Source: Halostagnicola sp. A-GB9-2 (lineage in GTDB: Archaea; Halobacteriota; Halobacteria; Halobacteriales; Natrialbaceae). Taken from it: DNA of 64,000 nucleotides. Position numbers and translations under genes: made by a program. The DNA lies in the NCBI RefSeq assembly GCF_030068615.1, contig NZ_JASJOC010000006.1, positions 186,001-250,000 on the forward strand. The letters run 5' to 3'. A model generated the notes under the pieces. The model was not told where the DNA came from, made no database searches, and was given only the letters and a program-made list of their open reading frames with translations. Shown here one piece after another: positions 34,986 to 45,001 of the stretch (its first letter is position 1; the number at the start of each line of letters is the position of its first letter).

Positions 34986-36311
34986 TTATTCGTCCGCCTC
35001 GCTCTCCGTCGAGAGGATCTCGTAGATCGCGTCGGTCACGTCGTCCTCGCCGTTGACGTACGCCACCGCGACGTCCTCTGCGTCTCGGCCGAAGTGTTTC
35101 TCGAGTTCCTCGGCGTGAGTGGCGTTGATCGCGTTGCCGCTCGGTTGCGTTTCGACGTACGCGTGGAGGTTCGCGGGGATTTTCTCCATTTTCGGAATAA
35201 CCCGTTCGCTCGTGTCGTTCGAGGAGTTCTCGGAGTCACCCGCGGCGAAGACGTACCGGTTCCAGTCGGTCCAGGGGTACTCCTCTAACAGTTCGGCGGC
35301 GAGTTCGTACGCGCTCGAGATCTTCGTGCCGCCGCCGCTGCGGATGCCGAAGAACTCGTCGCGGTCGACTTCCCACGCCTCGGCGTCGTGGGCGATGTAG
35401 ACGAACTCCGCGTTATCGTACTTGCCCTGGAGGTACCAATCGAGCGGCGTGAAGGTCCGCTCGACCAGTTCGCGTTTCTTCTCGCGCATCGAGCCCGACA
35501 CGTCGCGGATGTTGACCACGACGACGTTCTTCTCTTTTTCCTCGATGATCTCGGGATAGCGGTACCGCTCGTCCTCCCGGCGGAAGGGGACGTGTTTGAT
35601 CCCTTCTCGGCGAATCTTCTGCTGGACGGTCTCGCGTTCTACGTTGGCCTCAACCTCCTCGATCGAGGACCACTTCCCGCGCTCGTCGGCCACGTCGGCG
35701 TGGGCCTCTTCGACCCAGGCCATCGAGACCGGGAGGCTCTCGCCGCGAGCCCACTCGAAGACCTCGCGCGGCGAAATCCCCTCGACCTTGCACAGTTCCC
35801 GGAGGAACTCCTCGTCGAAGTCCATCGTCAGCTTGCGCTTGAGGCCCTCCTTGAACATACGCTCGAAGTCGAGCGTGCTGTCGGGACCCGATCGTGTGAG
35901 GTCCGTGAACGGTCCTTCTTTCTCCTCGATGACCTGCTTTCCTTTGGGCTCGAGATCTAGCCCGAGTTCCTCGTCGAGTTCCTGTGCGAACTCCTCGGGA
36001 TCCATCTCGTAGTACTCGTGCTCGCCGCCTTCCTCGCCGGGTTCGTCGCCCTCGTCGCCGTCCTCGCCCGGTTGGGGCTGTGGCTGACCCACCGGCTGGC
36101 CCACGTCGGGCGTGTCGCCGTCTCCCTGTCCGACGCCGCCTTGATCGCGCTGATCGTAGGCAAACTCGGGTAAGGAGACGATCTTTACCGGAATGTTGAT
36201 CGAGCCCGGCCGGCTCTGGCCGAGATCTCCATACTGGATGAAATCGGCGAGATCCTCGCGGCGGTTCTCGCCCACTTCGCGGAACCGCTCGAGGTCGTCT
36301 CTCAGTCCCAT
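34986..36311 (-). CDS. DUF444/YeaH-YhbH family von Willebrand-like protein
   Basis: This 441-residue protein is the YeaH homolog that travels with PrkA kinases. Seen: [20 protein letters not shown] (start of family), a Gly/Pro/Glu-rich low-complexity stretch about residues 55-110, and a C-terminal VWA-like domain with [20 protein letters not shown] (DxSxS metal motif). ATG at 36311 is chosen over 36413, since upstream sequence is basic and overlaps a small ORF. It lies 24 bases before spoVR. Confidence 0.92.
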   Translation of the reverse strand: MGLRDDLERFREVGENRREDLADFIQYGDLGQSRPGSINIPVKIVSLPEFAYDQRDQGGVGQGDGDTPDVGQPVGQPQPQPGEDGDEGDEPGEEGGEHEYYEMDPEEFAQELDEELGLDLEPKGKQVIEEKEGPFTDLTRSGPDSTLDFERMFKEGLKRKLTMDFDEEFLRELCKVEGISPREVFEWARGESLPVSMAWVEEAHADVADERGKWSSIEEVEANVERETVQQKIRREGIKHVPFRREDERYRYPEIIEEKEKNVVVVNIRDVSGSMREKKRELVERTFTPLDWYLQGKYDNAEFVYIAHDAEAWEVDRDEFFGIRSGGGTKISSAYELAAELLEEYPWTDWNRYVFAAGDSENSSNDTSERVIPKMEKIPANLHAYVETQPSGNAINATHAEELEKHFGRDAEDVAVAYVNGEDDVTDAIYEILSTESEADE

Positions 36312-36454
36312 CTGTGCACCTCCGTTCGCTCGAGTCGGACGGATCGTTCGCCCAGCTCGAGCACCGTTTTCGGGTCCGGGGCGGACGACGTGCTGTTCGA
36401 TACCGCCCCCCAATCCAGCTCTCGTTTCCCGTGATCGTTCGTATTCAGTTCCAT
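36302..36454 (-). CDS. 50-residue ORF between prkA and the DUF444 gene
   Basis: The frame [20 protein letters not shown]... encodes 50 acidic residues and ends RTEVHRWD. It overlaps the end of the upstream kinase gene by 10 bases and the start of the DUF444 gene by 10 bases, filling an otherwise unexplained 133-base gap. Tight overlaps at both ends suggest translational coupling and thus a real product. No family is recognised. Confidence 0.5.
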   Translation of the reverse strand: MELNTNDHGKRELDWGAVSNSTSSAPDPKTVLELGERSVRLERTEVHRWD

Positions 36455-38727
36455 CGGTAGCTCACCTGTCCCATAATGTGTCTGCTGGTCAGTTCGGCGG
36501 AGGCCTCGCTGTACTCGAAGAGATCGACCATCGTCTCGATCGTTCGGTCTTTGACGGCCTCCGTCTCGGTGCCGCTCGGCGGGTCGTCCCACTGGCGCGG
36601 GTCGAAGTCCTCGAAGGTCCGCTCGACGTCGTCCCAGTCGTGGCTCTCGAGGACCGTGTTGATGACCGGGATCGCCGTGAGATCGACGTTCTCGACGGCG
36701 AAGTCCTCGTCGCGGTGTTCCCAGGCGTGGCGATTGAGCGCGGTAATTACCTTCTCGCGGCGGAACTGGACGACGCTCTCTCGAGGCTGGTTACCCTGGT
36801 AGGCCTCCTCGGAGAAGCGCCCGAGATGTTCGACCTCGAAGAGTTTCATCTTCAGCGCGTCGGGTTCGACCTCCTCGCCGCGGTCGTTGTACAGCGGTTG
36901 ATCCGTTTCCCAGGCGTAGACGTGTTCGACGTATTCGGCGACGGTCTCTTCGTCGACCCGCTTGTCGTGCATGATCGCCTCGATGACGTCCGACTCCTGC
37001 TGGTCGTAGATGTAGTTTTTGACCGGGACGATGCGGTTCTCGAACTCGGACCGTTCGCCGGTCGAAAAGACCGGGGCGTCTCCGAGCCCGTCGGCCATCG
37101 CGTTCAACACGTCTCGAGGCATGATCACGTCCTCGACAGGAAGCTCCGCGTGGTGACGATCCCGGTCTGTCTGGAGGAGTTCCGCGAGTCGGTCGCGGGT
37201 GTAGGTCACCGGTACGCCGTGTTCGCCATCGTGACCGTCGCCGTTGAACTCGAAATCGTCTTTCGTTCGCCGACTGTCGCCTTCCTGCAGATAGCCTTGA
37301 TCGAAGAGCATCGCCTTCTCGACGAGGTCCAGCCCGGCGGGTAGGTTCTCCTCGTCGAGACGCGTGACGACGGCGTATAGCGCCGCGGCCTCGACCGCGT
37401 GGGGTGCGAACTCTCGCACCGTCGTCTCCCCCTCGCTATCTCTGACTGTCACCGACACCGGCTGACGGATCCGCCCTTCGAGTTCGTCGTACGTGTCCGC
37501 CTCCCAGATGGACGTCTCGTTCGTCAACTCTCGACGAATCAGTTCGGTCTCGAGGCTCAGGTTCGTCAGGTAGCCAAACTGGTGTTTGTCGAGCCGTCGC
37601 TTCAACGCCTTCAGCGGATCCATCCCGTTTCGATCCGAGTGTTGATTGAGCTGGGCCTCGAGGTCCGGGTTCGAGATGATGAGCATCTGCGTGTCGACGT
37701 CCATCCCGATCCCCTTGTCCAGTTTCACGGATTGCTCGTCGGGAACGTTCAGCAGTTTCTGAAGCAAGTCGGCGTGCTGGGCGGCGTCTTCGACGATGGT
37801 GAGGACGCCGTTGCCCTGCGAGATGACGCCGTCGTAACTGAACGCCTGCGGATTCTTTCGACCGCGCGAATCGAGTTCCTGTAACATGCCGTGCATCCAG
37901 GAGCCAACTAGGCGCTCCTTGGGCGGCCCGTCGTCCTCCGAATGGAGCACGCCGACCCCCTGGCCGACGTCGACGACGTAGTTTTTCACCCGGAGGTGAT
38001 TCTCGTCGGTGATCGCCGAGAACAGCGACTCCTCGCCCTGGCGGCGATACCGCTCCTCGAGGAACTCGTAGGCCTCCCGCGAGAACGGATCGAGCTCCGA
38101 GTCGATGTGAATCGGGACGTGATCCTCGAGCTGTCCGTTCAGTTCCGCGAGTAGGTCCTCACGGATTTTTTCCGGGAACACCGTGAGCGGATGGGCTTGG
38201 ACGGGGCTCTCGTACCAGTGCTCGTCGTCGCCAGCAGTCGGGTCGCCGCCGTAGCTCAGCCCCCTCGAGTCGGACGCGGTCGTCACGTTCCACTCGACGG
38301 TGTAGCGCCGTCCCTCGGGGGTCTTCGAGTACTCTCGAAGCCCGTTGACGAGACACCGTTTGAGCTCGGATTTCCCGGTCGCGGTCGGCCCCTCGAACCA
38401 GATGATCTTCTCGTCTTTCGCCCGACCCGCGGCGATCGATCGCAGGTCGTCGACGAAACTGTTGAGGACTTCGGTGTTTCCGAGGATGGCGTGTTCGCCG
38501 TCGTTGTGCGGATCGTCGAAGAATCGGTAGCGCTGTTTCTCCTCGCCCTCTTCGACGACGGTCCGCGTACCGGCGGCTTCGATCGCCTCGAGGAGGTACT
38601 TCGAGGCGTGGGAGGCGATCGTCGGATTCTCGAAGATCCGATCGACGTACGCCCCGAGGCTCATCGGCTCCTCGTAGGTCTCCTCTAAGGTCCGGTCGGC
38701 CTCGCGAACGTAGTCGTTCCCTCTCAT
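36445..38727 (-). CDS. prkA: PrkA-type serine protein kinase (second in operon)
   Basis: This 760-residue protein has the PrkA plan: an AAA+-like N-terminal half with Walker [17 protein letters not shown] (near residue 110) and a C-terminal kinase-like half. It follows another PrkA-type gene by 18 bases. In E. coli the PrkA homolog YeaG works with YeaH in nitrogen starvation; recent work questions kinase versus protease/ATPase activity for the family. Here two paralogs in tandem suggest a hetero-oligomer. Confidence 0.93.
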   Translation of the reverse strand: MRGNDYVREADRTLEETYEEPMSLGAYVDRIFENPTIASHASKYLLEAIEAAGTRTVVEEGEEKQRYRFFDDPHNDGEHAILGNTEVLNSFVDDLRSIAAGRAKDEKIIWFEGPTATGKSELKRCLVNGLREYSKTPEGRRYTVEWNVTTASDSRGLSYGGDPTAGDDEHWYESPVQAHPLTVFPEKIREDLLAELNGQLEDHVPIHIDSELDPFSREAYEFLEERYRRQGEESLFSAITDENHLRVKNYVVDVGQGVGVLHSEDDGPPKERLVGSWMHGMLQELDSRGRKNPQAFSYDGVISQGNGVLTIVEDAAQHADLLQKLLNVPDEQSVKLDKGIGMDVDTQMLIISNPDLEAQLNQHSDRNGMDPLKALKRRLDKHQFGYLTNLSLETELIRRELTNETSIWEADTYDELEGRIRQPVSVTVRDSEGETTVREFAPHAVEAAALYAVVTRLDEENLPAGLDLVEKAMLFDQGYLQEGDSRRTKDDFEFNGDGHDGEHGVPVTYTRDRLAELLQTDRDRHHAELPVEDVIMPRDVLNAMADGLGDAPVFSTGERSEFENRIVPVKNYIYDQQESDVIEAIMHDKRVDEETVAEYVEHVYAWETDQPLYNDRGEEVEPDALKMKLFEVEHLGRFSEEAYQGNQPRESVVQFRREKVITALNRHAWEHRDEDFAVENVDLTAIPVINTVLESHDWDDVERTFEDFDPRQWDDPPSGTETEAVKDRTIETMVDLFEYSEASAELTSRHIMGQVSYRWN

Positions 38728-38745
38728 GGTGGATCCTCGCTCATG

Positions 38746-40818
38746 TTAGTCCTCGATTTCAGCTTTCGCCACCTCCGCGCCGGCGAACTCGAGGACCTCC
38801 TTGGCGCCGCCTTCGGAGTAGCCCTGTTCGATCAGGGCGTCGATCCACGAGGATCGTTCGTCGTCGTCGACGTCGCTTGCGCTGACAAGCGCGGAGAAGT
38901 TGATGTTGTGTTTCTTGTCCTCCCAGAGCTTGCGCTCGAGTGCGCGGCGCAGGCGCTCGTTGTCCTGCGGATTGAACGCCTCGCCCTCACGTGCGCGCCT
39001 TGAAACCCAGTTAGAGACTTCCTGTCGGAAGTCGTTCTTGCGGTCCTCGGGCACGTCGAGTTTCTCCTCGACCGACCGCAGGAACGTTTCGTCGGGTTCC
39101 TGCTCGCGGCCAGTCAGCGAGTCCTCGATCGTGTCGTCGTCGATGTAGGCCATCACGTGATCCATGTACTTCTCGCCCTGGCGCTGGATCTCGTCGATAT
39201 CGTAGGCCAGCGCGTGACGGACGTCTTCGATAGCTCGCTCGCGGTACTCCTCGCGTACGGTCTCTAAGTAGCGGTAGTACTTCTCGAAGTTATCCTCGGG
39301 AATCGAGCCGTGGTGCTCTAGGTTCTCCTCGAAGAAGTTAAACACCGTTAGCGGGGAAAGGAACCCTCGAGAGCGGTGTTTGGAGTCCATGATCGCCTCG
39401 GCGATCTCGTCGCCGATGAACCGGGGAGAGATGCCCACCATCCCTTCGCCGATCTCGGCTTTCGCCGCGGCCTCCTCGCGGAGCTTCTTTACGTCGATGT
39501 CGTCGCCCTCGTCGATCTCGCCGTTGTAGGCTTTGGCCTTGGAGAGCAGATCGACCGTTTCGGTATCGGGCTCTTCGATCCGCGTGAGGACGCCGAACAG
39601 CCCCGCCATCTCGAGCGTGTGGGGCTCGACGTTGATATCCGGAACGTCGGCGTTGGAAAGCATCTTGTTGTAGATCTGGGACTCCTGTTCGTAGGAGAGG
39701 ACGTACGGGAAGTCGATCCGCTTCGTGCGGTCGTTGAACGCCTCCATCTTCTCGTCGCCTTTCTTGTCCTTGTACTCGGGCATGTTCGTCCGCCCGACGA
39801 TCACCTGGTCGATGTCGATCCGCGGATTGTTCTTGGGCTTGATCGTCATCTCCTGAGTCGCGTGCAGGAAGTCATAGAGGAACTCTCGCTGAAGCTTCAG
39901 GAGCTCTTCCCCGCTGAAGATCCCCCTGTTCGCGTTACAGAACGCACCCGAGTAATCGAACGCGCGCGGGTCGCTCTCGCCGTAGACGGCGATCTTGGAG
40001 TAGTTAACGTCGCCCGTCAGTTCCGTCTCGTCCTGGTTTTTCTTGTCCTTGGGCTCGAACGTCTCGAGGCTCTGGCGCTTGTTCTCGTCGGCGATCAGCC
40101 GGACGATCTCGATGTGGTTCTCGAGGACGGCCTGCAGGTCGTCCTCGTAGTACGCCAGCAGCTTGTCCATGTAGAACTCGCTTTCGGGATCCAGACTCTG
40201 CTCGTTCTGGATCGTGTAGGGTGCATCGAGACGCTCGTTTAAGTCCTCGAGTACCGAGAGTCGCTGCTCGAGTGGGAGCAAGACCAGCGGATCCTGATTC
40301 ATCGGCGATCTGACTTGGTCGTCCGTCGGATCCTGATCTTTGATGACGTCACAGAGGTTGGTCCACCGGAACGTGTACATCCGCCCCTCCTCCTGGAGGG
40401 TGTAGTCCTCGAAGTACTTTCGAACCTGTTTGTCGAAGTGGGACTTCCCCGAACCGACGGGGCCGAGCAGGAGTTTGATTCGACGCTCCGGGCCGAGCCG
40501 GCGAGCGCCCGATTTGACCTTGTTGACGAACTCGTGGATCGATTGGTGGATCACCTTCCCGTAGAAGGTGTTCTCGCCGTCGCCGAGCGGATCTTCACTG
40601 GCGAGTTGGTACTCCACGACCCCTTCCGTCTCGTCGTAGACCGTGCCGTAGTAATCGAACATGTCCGCGACCCGCTGGTGAGCGTTGCGGGTGATCTTCG
40701 GGTCCCTGTAGGCCGCCTCGAGATACCAGTCGAACGACTTGGTCTCGCGGAGGTCTTCGGGCATCGACTGCTTGTAATCGGTACTGAGCTTCTCGAGTGT
40801 CTCAATGTCACCAGTCAT
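38746..40818 (-). CDS. prkA: PrkA-type serine protein kinase (first in operon)
   Basis: This 690-residue PrkA family protein has Walker A LLGPVGSGKSHFDKQV (near residue 115), a helical lid region with NRGIFSGEELLKLQREFLYD, the sensor-like VIVGRTNMPEYKDKKGDEKM, and a C-terminal domain with SSWIDALIEQGYSEGGAKEV. It leads the operon prkA-prkA-small ORF-DUF444-spoVR, about 8 kb of one-direction genes with gaps under 25 bases. Its promoter is probably the TATA-like element near 41185. Confidence 0.94.
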   Translation of the reverse strand: MTGDIETLEKLSTDYKQSMPEDLRETKSFDWYLEAAYRDPKITRNAHQRVADMFDYYGTVYDETEGVVEYQLASEDPLGDGENTFYGKVIHQSIHEFVNKVKSGARRLGPERRIKLLLGPVGSGKSHFDKQVRKYFEDYTLQEEGRMYTFRWTNLCDVIKDQDPTDDQVRSPMNQDPLVLLPLEQRLSVLEDLNERLDAPYTIQNEQSLDPESEFYMDKLLAYYEDDLQAVLENHIEIVRLIADENKRQSLETFEPKDKKNQDETELTGDVNYSKIAVYGESDPRAFDYSGAFCNANRGIFSGEELLKLQREFLYDFLHATQEMTIKPKNNPRIDIDQVIVGRTNMPEYKDKKGDEKMEAFNDRTKRIDFPYVLSYEQESQIYNKMLSNADVPDINVEPHTLEMAGLFGVLTRIEEPDTETVDLLSKAKAYNGEIDEGDDIDVKKLREEAAAKAEIGEGMVGISPRFIGDEIAEAIMDSKHRSRGFLSPLTVFNFFEENLEHHGSIPEDNFEKYYRYLETVREEYRERAIEDVRHALAYDIDEIQRQGEKYMDHVMAYIDDDTIEDSLTGREQEPDETFLRSVEEKLDVPEDRKNDFRQEVSNWVSRRAREGEAFNPQDNERLRRALERKLWEDKKHNINFSALVSASDVDDDERSSWIDALIEQGYSEGGAKEVLEFAGAEVAKAEIED

Positions 40819-41463
40819 GGTATCAGTTGTTGGGGTGTCTCTCTGTTCGCCGGTCCGTGTCCGCGCACAGAATGATTGTGAACGAACGGTGGTTCGCCGG
40901 GTGGCTCGCGTATTGCTGGGCGGGACACGGTGACGTTCTCGTCACAGCCGCCGATTCTCGCCGAAGAACATCGAATCGAGAGACGATTGCGTTGCTCCTC
41001 GAGGTAGCAGGCCTCTGAGAGCGGGTGTCCGCGGGCGGCGTCGGGTGTGGTGTCATGGTTGTCATCACCGCGCGAGCGTGCAACGATCGACACCTCGTCG
41101 CGTTACGACAGCACCTGGAGGTTCTCACGGTACGACTGCACCTGAGAGCAGGCACGATCCGGCACACGGATACCGGAAGTATTTAATATGTAGTAATACA
41201 GCAACTTAAGCTTGGCCCCAAAGGGTATTTATGAGGACCCGATTCGAGGCCAGTATTGACAGAATCTCTGATTGTCAACGGACATCACACCGATTATTGG
41301 AGGATCGAGCGTATAAACAAACGGCCTGCATGGACACGGAGCACTCGCACGCGATCTCGTCGCGACTCGAGAACGAGCGATCCGGGCGGTTTTCGAGGGG
41401 CCCGCGACTGTCGTCCTGGCCGACGACGACGATACTTTACGTTCGCTACCCCTACCGATCGCT
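40819..41463. other. Intergenic promoter region of the PrkA operon
   Basis: About 640 bases without a supported gene. An AT island at 41178-41205 contains ATATTAAATAC when read on the minus strand, a good archaeal TATA box for the kinase operon. That would give a leader of more than 300 bases, unusually long for a haloarchaeon. Basic frames on both strands (for example 40815-41093) are not supported. Confidence 0.45.
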
Positions 41464-41868
41464 ATGGCAGATCTGGCGGGCCTTCCCGATAGCTGGACCG
41501 TCTGGAACGAGGGCGAAGACGGTCGTGTCGTCCTCGCGTACCGACCCGACGTCTTCAACGGCGACGCGTTTCCCGCTCCGTGTTTGCCCACGCTCTATCT
41601 TACGCACGGACGCCGCACTCGTCGACCCGGAGCCAACCCGGGGACCGTCGACGACGATTGGCACGTTACGCTCTATCTCGAGCCCGAGGTTTACCTCCGC
41701 GAGACCAATCGATTCCCCTCGCGCCCCGAGGCGCTCGAGAGACTCGTCGAACTCGCTCAAGCGTTCGCCGACGGCGAGATCGATTACCGCGACATCTATC
41801 AGGTCCCTCGCGAGGAGTACTTCGACCGACTCGACGAACTCACCGGCGGAACCAGCGTGAAAGACTGA
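41464..41868 (+). CDS. Conserved haloarchaeal protein, DUF5820-like
   Basis: This 134-residue protein opens MADLAGLPDSWTVWNEGEDG and contains RVVLAYRPDVFNGDAFPAPC, WHVTLYLEP and the acidic C-terminal YRDIYQVPREEYFDRLDEL. The pattern matches a family found only in haloarchaea as I remember it (DUF5820). No activity known. It is followed 129 bases later by the UPF0179 gene. Confidence 0.75.
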   Translation: MADLAGLPDSWTVWNEGEDGRVVLAYRPDVFNGDAFPAPCLPTLYLTHGRRTRRPGANPGTVDDDWHVTLYLEPEVYLRETNRFPSRPEALERLVELAQAFADGEIDYRDIYQVPREEYFDRLDELTGGTSVKD

Positions 41869-41997
41869 CGGGCGTGAGTGGCTGAGAAACGCGTATAGTG
41901 ACGAAACGCGTAGAACTGCAGAGAGTGAAACGCACACCGCTTACCCGCTTCGATCCGGGACGTGAGGCTTAACCGCGAGTGGCGACTACATTCCGAT

Positions 41998-42444
41998 ATG
42001 TCGACCGTCACCCTCCTCGGAACCCGGCTAGCCGAACCGGGGACCGAATTCGTCTATCAGGGCGAAGCCGACGCCTGTGCTGGCTGTCCGTACCGAAGTC
42101 AGTGTCTCAACCTCTCCACGGACACCAAATACCGCGTCACGTCAATCCGCGAAAACGCCCAGACCCTCGAGTGCGCCATGCACGACGAGGGTGTTCGAGC
42201 CGTCGAAGTCGAGCCGGTCTCGGTGAAAGCAAACGTCAGGAAGAAAGGCGCGTACGCGGGAAGTAAGAACAGTCTTCCGGGCTCCTGTCCGTACGTCGAG
42301 TGCCCGAGCCACCAGTACTGCGAACCCGACGGGGTCGACCTCGACGAGGAGTACCGCATCAAAGAGATCGTCGGCGATCCGCCACACGACGTCTGTCACC
42401 TGAACCGATCGTTGCAGTTGGTCGAACTCGAAGTCGACGAATAG
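41998..42444 (+). CDS. UPF0179 family cysteine-rich protein
   Basis: This 148-residue archaeal protein has eight or nine cysteines in pairs: CAGCPYRSQC near residue 24, LECAMHDEG, SCPYVECPSHQYC and a late DVCHL. The spacing suggests an iron-sulfur cluster or zinc sites. The family is archaeal and uncharacterised. ATG at 41998 (MSTVTLLGTRLAEPG) is preferred over 41962, which would add a basic leader of 12 residues. Confidence 0.9.
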   Translation: MSTVTLLGTRLAEPGTEFVYQGEADACAGCPYRSQCLNLSTDTKYRVTSIRENAQTLECAMHDEGVRAVEVEPVSVKANVRKKGAYAGSKNSLPGSCPYVECPSHQYCEPDGVDLDEEYRIKEIVGDPPHDVCHLNRSLQLVELEVDE

Positions 42445-42473
42445 CGCGCCCGCCGGTCGGAACGAACGATTCC

Positions 42474-43253
42474 TTAGGAAGATCGAGATTTGCGGTGGGG
42501 TGGTTCACACACCCAGTACGTCTCTCGCTCGTCGATCGTGTATCCGTGATCGGCGAGGATCTCTCGACACTCTGCGGGCGCGTTCCCCTCGATCCCCTCC
42601 TCGTGGCACTCGAGAAAGACGAGCGGGTGCTGGGTCTCGAGGGTGCTCCGGCCCCCCTTCAACACCGCGGGTGCGGTTCCCTCCACGTCGATTTTGAGAA
42701 CATCGGGAGCAGGTCCCGCCTCGACCATCGCGTCGAGGCGCTCGACCGGAACCTGCAGGACTTCCGCGACCGACGCCTCCCAGCGCTCGGCGCTCTCGCG
42801 GTCGAACCCGGAGAGTTCCGTGTACGTGGAGACGTAGAACGGCTCCGACCCCCTCTCTTCGCCGAGTCCGACGGGACTGAATTCGAGGCGGTCTTCAAGT
42901 CCGTTTAGCTCTGCGTTCGAGAGGAGGTGTTCCGCGGCCGAGGGTGCGGGTTCGAACGCGACGACGTGTCGGTTCGGTTCCGCCGCCAAAAGCGCGAGCG
43001 AGTAGGTTCCGACGTTCGCGCCGATATCGTAGATGACGTCGTCCGGACCGCACCGGCTGTCGAGTTCGGCGAGCATCTCGTCGTTGCCGTGGCGGTTGTA
43101 GAGTTCGTAGCTCCGGATCGTCCCGGCCGCCGTCCGTTTTTGCGGCGCGATCGCCTCTCGAGCGTAGTTCGCTCTGACGAGCCGATAGTAACCGCCGAGA
43201 ACCAGTCGTCGAAGTTGCTGGTAACCGCGGCGGCGGATTGACCCTTCGGACAT
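42474..43253 (-). CDS. FkbM-family SAM-dependent methyltransferase
   Basis: This 259-residue protein has the methyltransferase glycine motif VIYDIGANVGTYSLALLA, an acidic strand end VVAFEPAPSAAEHLL, then APDVLKIDVEGTAPAVLKGG, which is the FkbM signature (KIDVEG). Members methylate hydroxyls on sugars or natural products. It may modify glycans, but no glycan genes are adjacent. It ends 29 bases from the convergent UPF0179 gene. Confidence 0.92.
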   Translation of the reverse strand: MSEGSIRRRGYQQLRRLVLGGYYRLVRANYAREAIAPQKRTAAGTIRSYELYNRHGNDEMLAELDSRCGPDDVIYDIGANVGTYSLALLAAEPNRHVVAFEPAPSAAEHLLSNAELNGLEDRLEFSPVGLGEERGSEPFYVSTYTELSGFDRESAERWEASVAEVLQVPVERLDAMVEAGPAPDVLKIDVEGTAPAVLKGGRSTLETQHPLVFLECHEEGIEGNAPAECREILADHGYTIDERETYWVCEPPHRKSRSS

Positions 43254-43379
43254 ACTCGCCTTCTCGGGCTCTTCGCTGTTGGGTGTTTTGTTGCTCGCTC
43301 GGGAGCCGACCCCGATTTCGGCCAGTTCGCGAGAGTCAACAGGGAAACCCTGATACCATCACCCACCCAACCGATTCCC

Positions 43380-43859
43380 ATGAGCGACAACGCCTGGACC
43401 GACCGGATCGTCAGCGAGCGGATGACCGTCGACCAGGAGTTCTCCCCGCGAGTGGAGAGCTCCCGGTTCTCGAGTCAGGAGTGGAGCCTGATCATGACCG
43501 CGACGGAGTTCGAAATCGAACAGCCCGAAACCCCCGAGGAGGCTCGAATCGTCGCGAACACCGAAAACGTCGATAGTATCCTTCCGGAACTCGAGAACGT
43601 CCGATCGCAGATGGGGGCGATGGGCGCTGGCGGCGGCGCTGGTGGCGGCTCGGGATCCGGCGGCGGCGTGGTCGATTCGATCAAGAGCGCGCTCGGAATG
43701 GGCGGGGGGTCCTCGGGCGGGTCCCACGATGCCGAACGCGAAGCCGCGGAGACGCTCACCCAGGAGTACGCCGAGGAGTTACAGGCGCAACTCGAGTCGA
43801 ACCACCGCTGGGAGTCCGTTTGCGAGGCCGCGGTCGACGCCGGAGCGGAGACCGAGTAG
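43380..43859 (+). CDS. Conserved haloarchaeal protein, DUF5799-like
   Basis: This 159-residue protein has a conserved N-terminal part (WTDRIVSERMTVDQEFSPRV and SSQEWSLIMTATEFEIE), a very Gly/Ser-rich linker (about residues 78-118), and an acidic helical C-terminus (LTQEYAEELQAQLESN). No known activity. It is divergent from the FkbM gene, whose start lies 127 bases upstream. Confidence 0.75.
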   Translation: MSDNAWTDRIVSERMTVDQEFSPRVESSRFSSQEWSLIMTATEFEIEQPETPEEARIVANTENVDSILPELENVRSQMGAMGAGGGAGGGSGSGGGVVDSIKSALGMGGGSSGGSHDAEREAAETLTQEYAEELQAQLESNHRWESVCEAAVDAGAETE

Positions 43860-44039
43860 TCGAGGTTGTCCCTCCCGGGCGAATCAGAAGGAGCGCCAAT
43901 CGCCGAATCACGCGTAGCTATAGTCACTGATGATGAAGGATTCTCCGAGACGAACCGTCGGGAAACGCGTCAAGAATCGGGTGTTGCTGCTGGCTGTCCT
44001 TACCTAATCCTCGCTCTCGTTGGTGTGAACGACCCCTGC

Positions 44040-44100
44040 CTACTCGCTCACGTTGACGCCCTCGCTCCTTGAGGAAGGGATCTTGCCCGCCTGCATTTCA
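44040..44100 (-). pseudogene. Possible 3' remnant of a TnpB-type transposase
   Basis: On the minus strand a short frame ends MQAGKIPSSRSEGVNVSE then TAG. The wording resembles the tails of haloarchaeal IS1341-type TnpB proteins as I remember them, and it is followed by GCAGGGGTCGTTCAC, like a right-end sequence. Only about 20 codons are left, so this is weak. The rest of 43860-44152 holds nothing I can identify. Confidence 0.25.
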
Positions 44101-44152
44101 GATAAAATCGCCAAACTTCGCAGTAGTTGCCCGACGAGACGGCTCTGTTTCG

Positions 44153-44296
44153 CTAACCACCCGAGTGAAACATCGTCAACTCGCTCGCTTCGTAGATGTT
44201 CATGAGTTCGGTAATCAGTTCGTCGTACGATTCGTCCTCGACTCGCAGTTGATCCAGGCGCTCTACCGTCTCTTCGTCGAGTTCGACTGATGGCAT
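44153..44296 (-). CDS. Orphan VapB-like antitoxin (DUF7557-like)
   Basis: The 47-residue product begins MPSVELDEETVERLDQLRVE and continues with DESYDELITELMNIYEAS, the pattern of small archaeal ribbon-helix-helix/VapB-like antitoxins. Such genes normally overlap a PIN-domain VapC toxin gene just downstream. Here none is present; the space holds non-coding sequence and a possible transposase tail. It may be a leftover antitoxin or act alone as a small regulator. Confidence 0.7.
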   Translation of the reverse strand: MPSVELDEETVERLDQLRVEDESYDELITELMNIYEASELTMFHSGG

Positions 44297-44437
44297 ACTC
44301 AAGGCTACGTCATCGACAGCTAAAAACACCGAGCCGACACTGAAAGGGGTTGAACCGTCCGGGATTCTAGCCCGTATCCGCCGGGCTGGGAGTCACAAGC
44401 CACAGCACATTTAGGTAGCCTCCGCCAGCATAGAAGT

Positions 44438-44728
44438 ATGACAGACGAAGTAGAGACGATAACCTTCTCGATAGAAGCTGACGACGGCGACACGGAGACC
44501 GTAACCGTTCCGGCGGGACTCGTCGACATGGTCGCCGAAGGCGGACAGACCCCCACGGAAACGCTCGGCGACGTCGCACTGCTTTCGTTCGCGAGCCGAG
44601 CCCACCACGTCGTCCACCACGGCGAGGGCACTGACGAGGAACTCGAGGCCCAGGAAGCTCGCGTGATGGACCTGTTCGAGGAGCGCTTCGGCGTCACCTT
44701 CGGCGAAGCGACCGGTCACCAGCACTGA
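44438..44728 (+). CDS. Conserved haloarchaeal protein, DUF7545-like
   Basis: This 96-residue acidic protein starts MTDEVETITFSIEADDGDTE and contains VTVPAGLVDMVAEGGQTPTE and LLSFASRAHHVVHHGEGTDE, with a histidine-rich patch and an HQH end. The family looks restricted to haloarchaea; function unknown. It is divergent from the antitoxin gene. The 273 bases after it hold an AT-rich promoter patch (around 44882) for the S14 gene. Confidence 0.75.
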   Translation: MTDEVETITFSIEADDGDTETVTVPAGLVDMVAEGGQTPTETLGDVALLSFASRAHHVVHHGEGTDEELEAQEARVMDLFEERFGVTFGEATGHQH

Positions 44729-45001
44729 GTTCCGACGGACGACTCGTTCGCTGATCCGTTTCTTCGAGGTCGCACTTCGAGAGTGGAATCGTTCTCTCGG
44801 TTCAGCACTCGAGTCACTGTTTCATCTCGAGAACGTCGGTTCAGTTCGACTCGATGACAATCGCTCGGCGGCTGGCTAACTTAATAATATCTCGGGTGTC
44901 TTTAGCAAAATACTTGGCACTGAAGCGATTTGACGTAGATTGATGCTCCATCGCTTCGATCCGAGCGACAGATACCGAGGCTCAACGAGTGCTCACAGCC
45001 G

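Noticed and set aside
39376-40242. Plus-strand ORF (288 codons) inside the PrkA gene
   Set aside because: Lies wholly within a clear kinase gene and shows only hydrophobic shadow sequence.
40815-41093. Minus-strand ORF upstream of the PrkA operon
   Set aside because: Overlaps the kinase start, cysteine/arginine-rich translation, no family.
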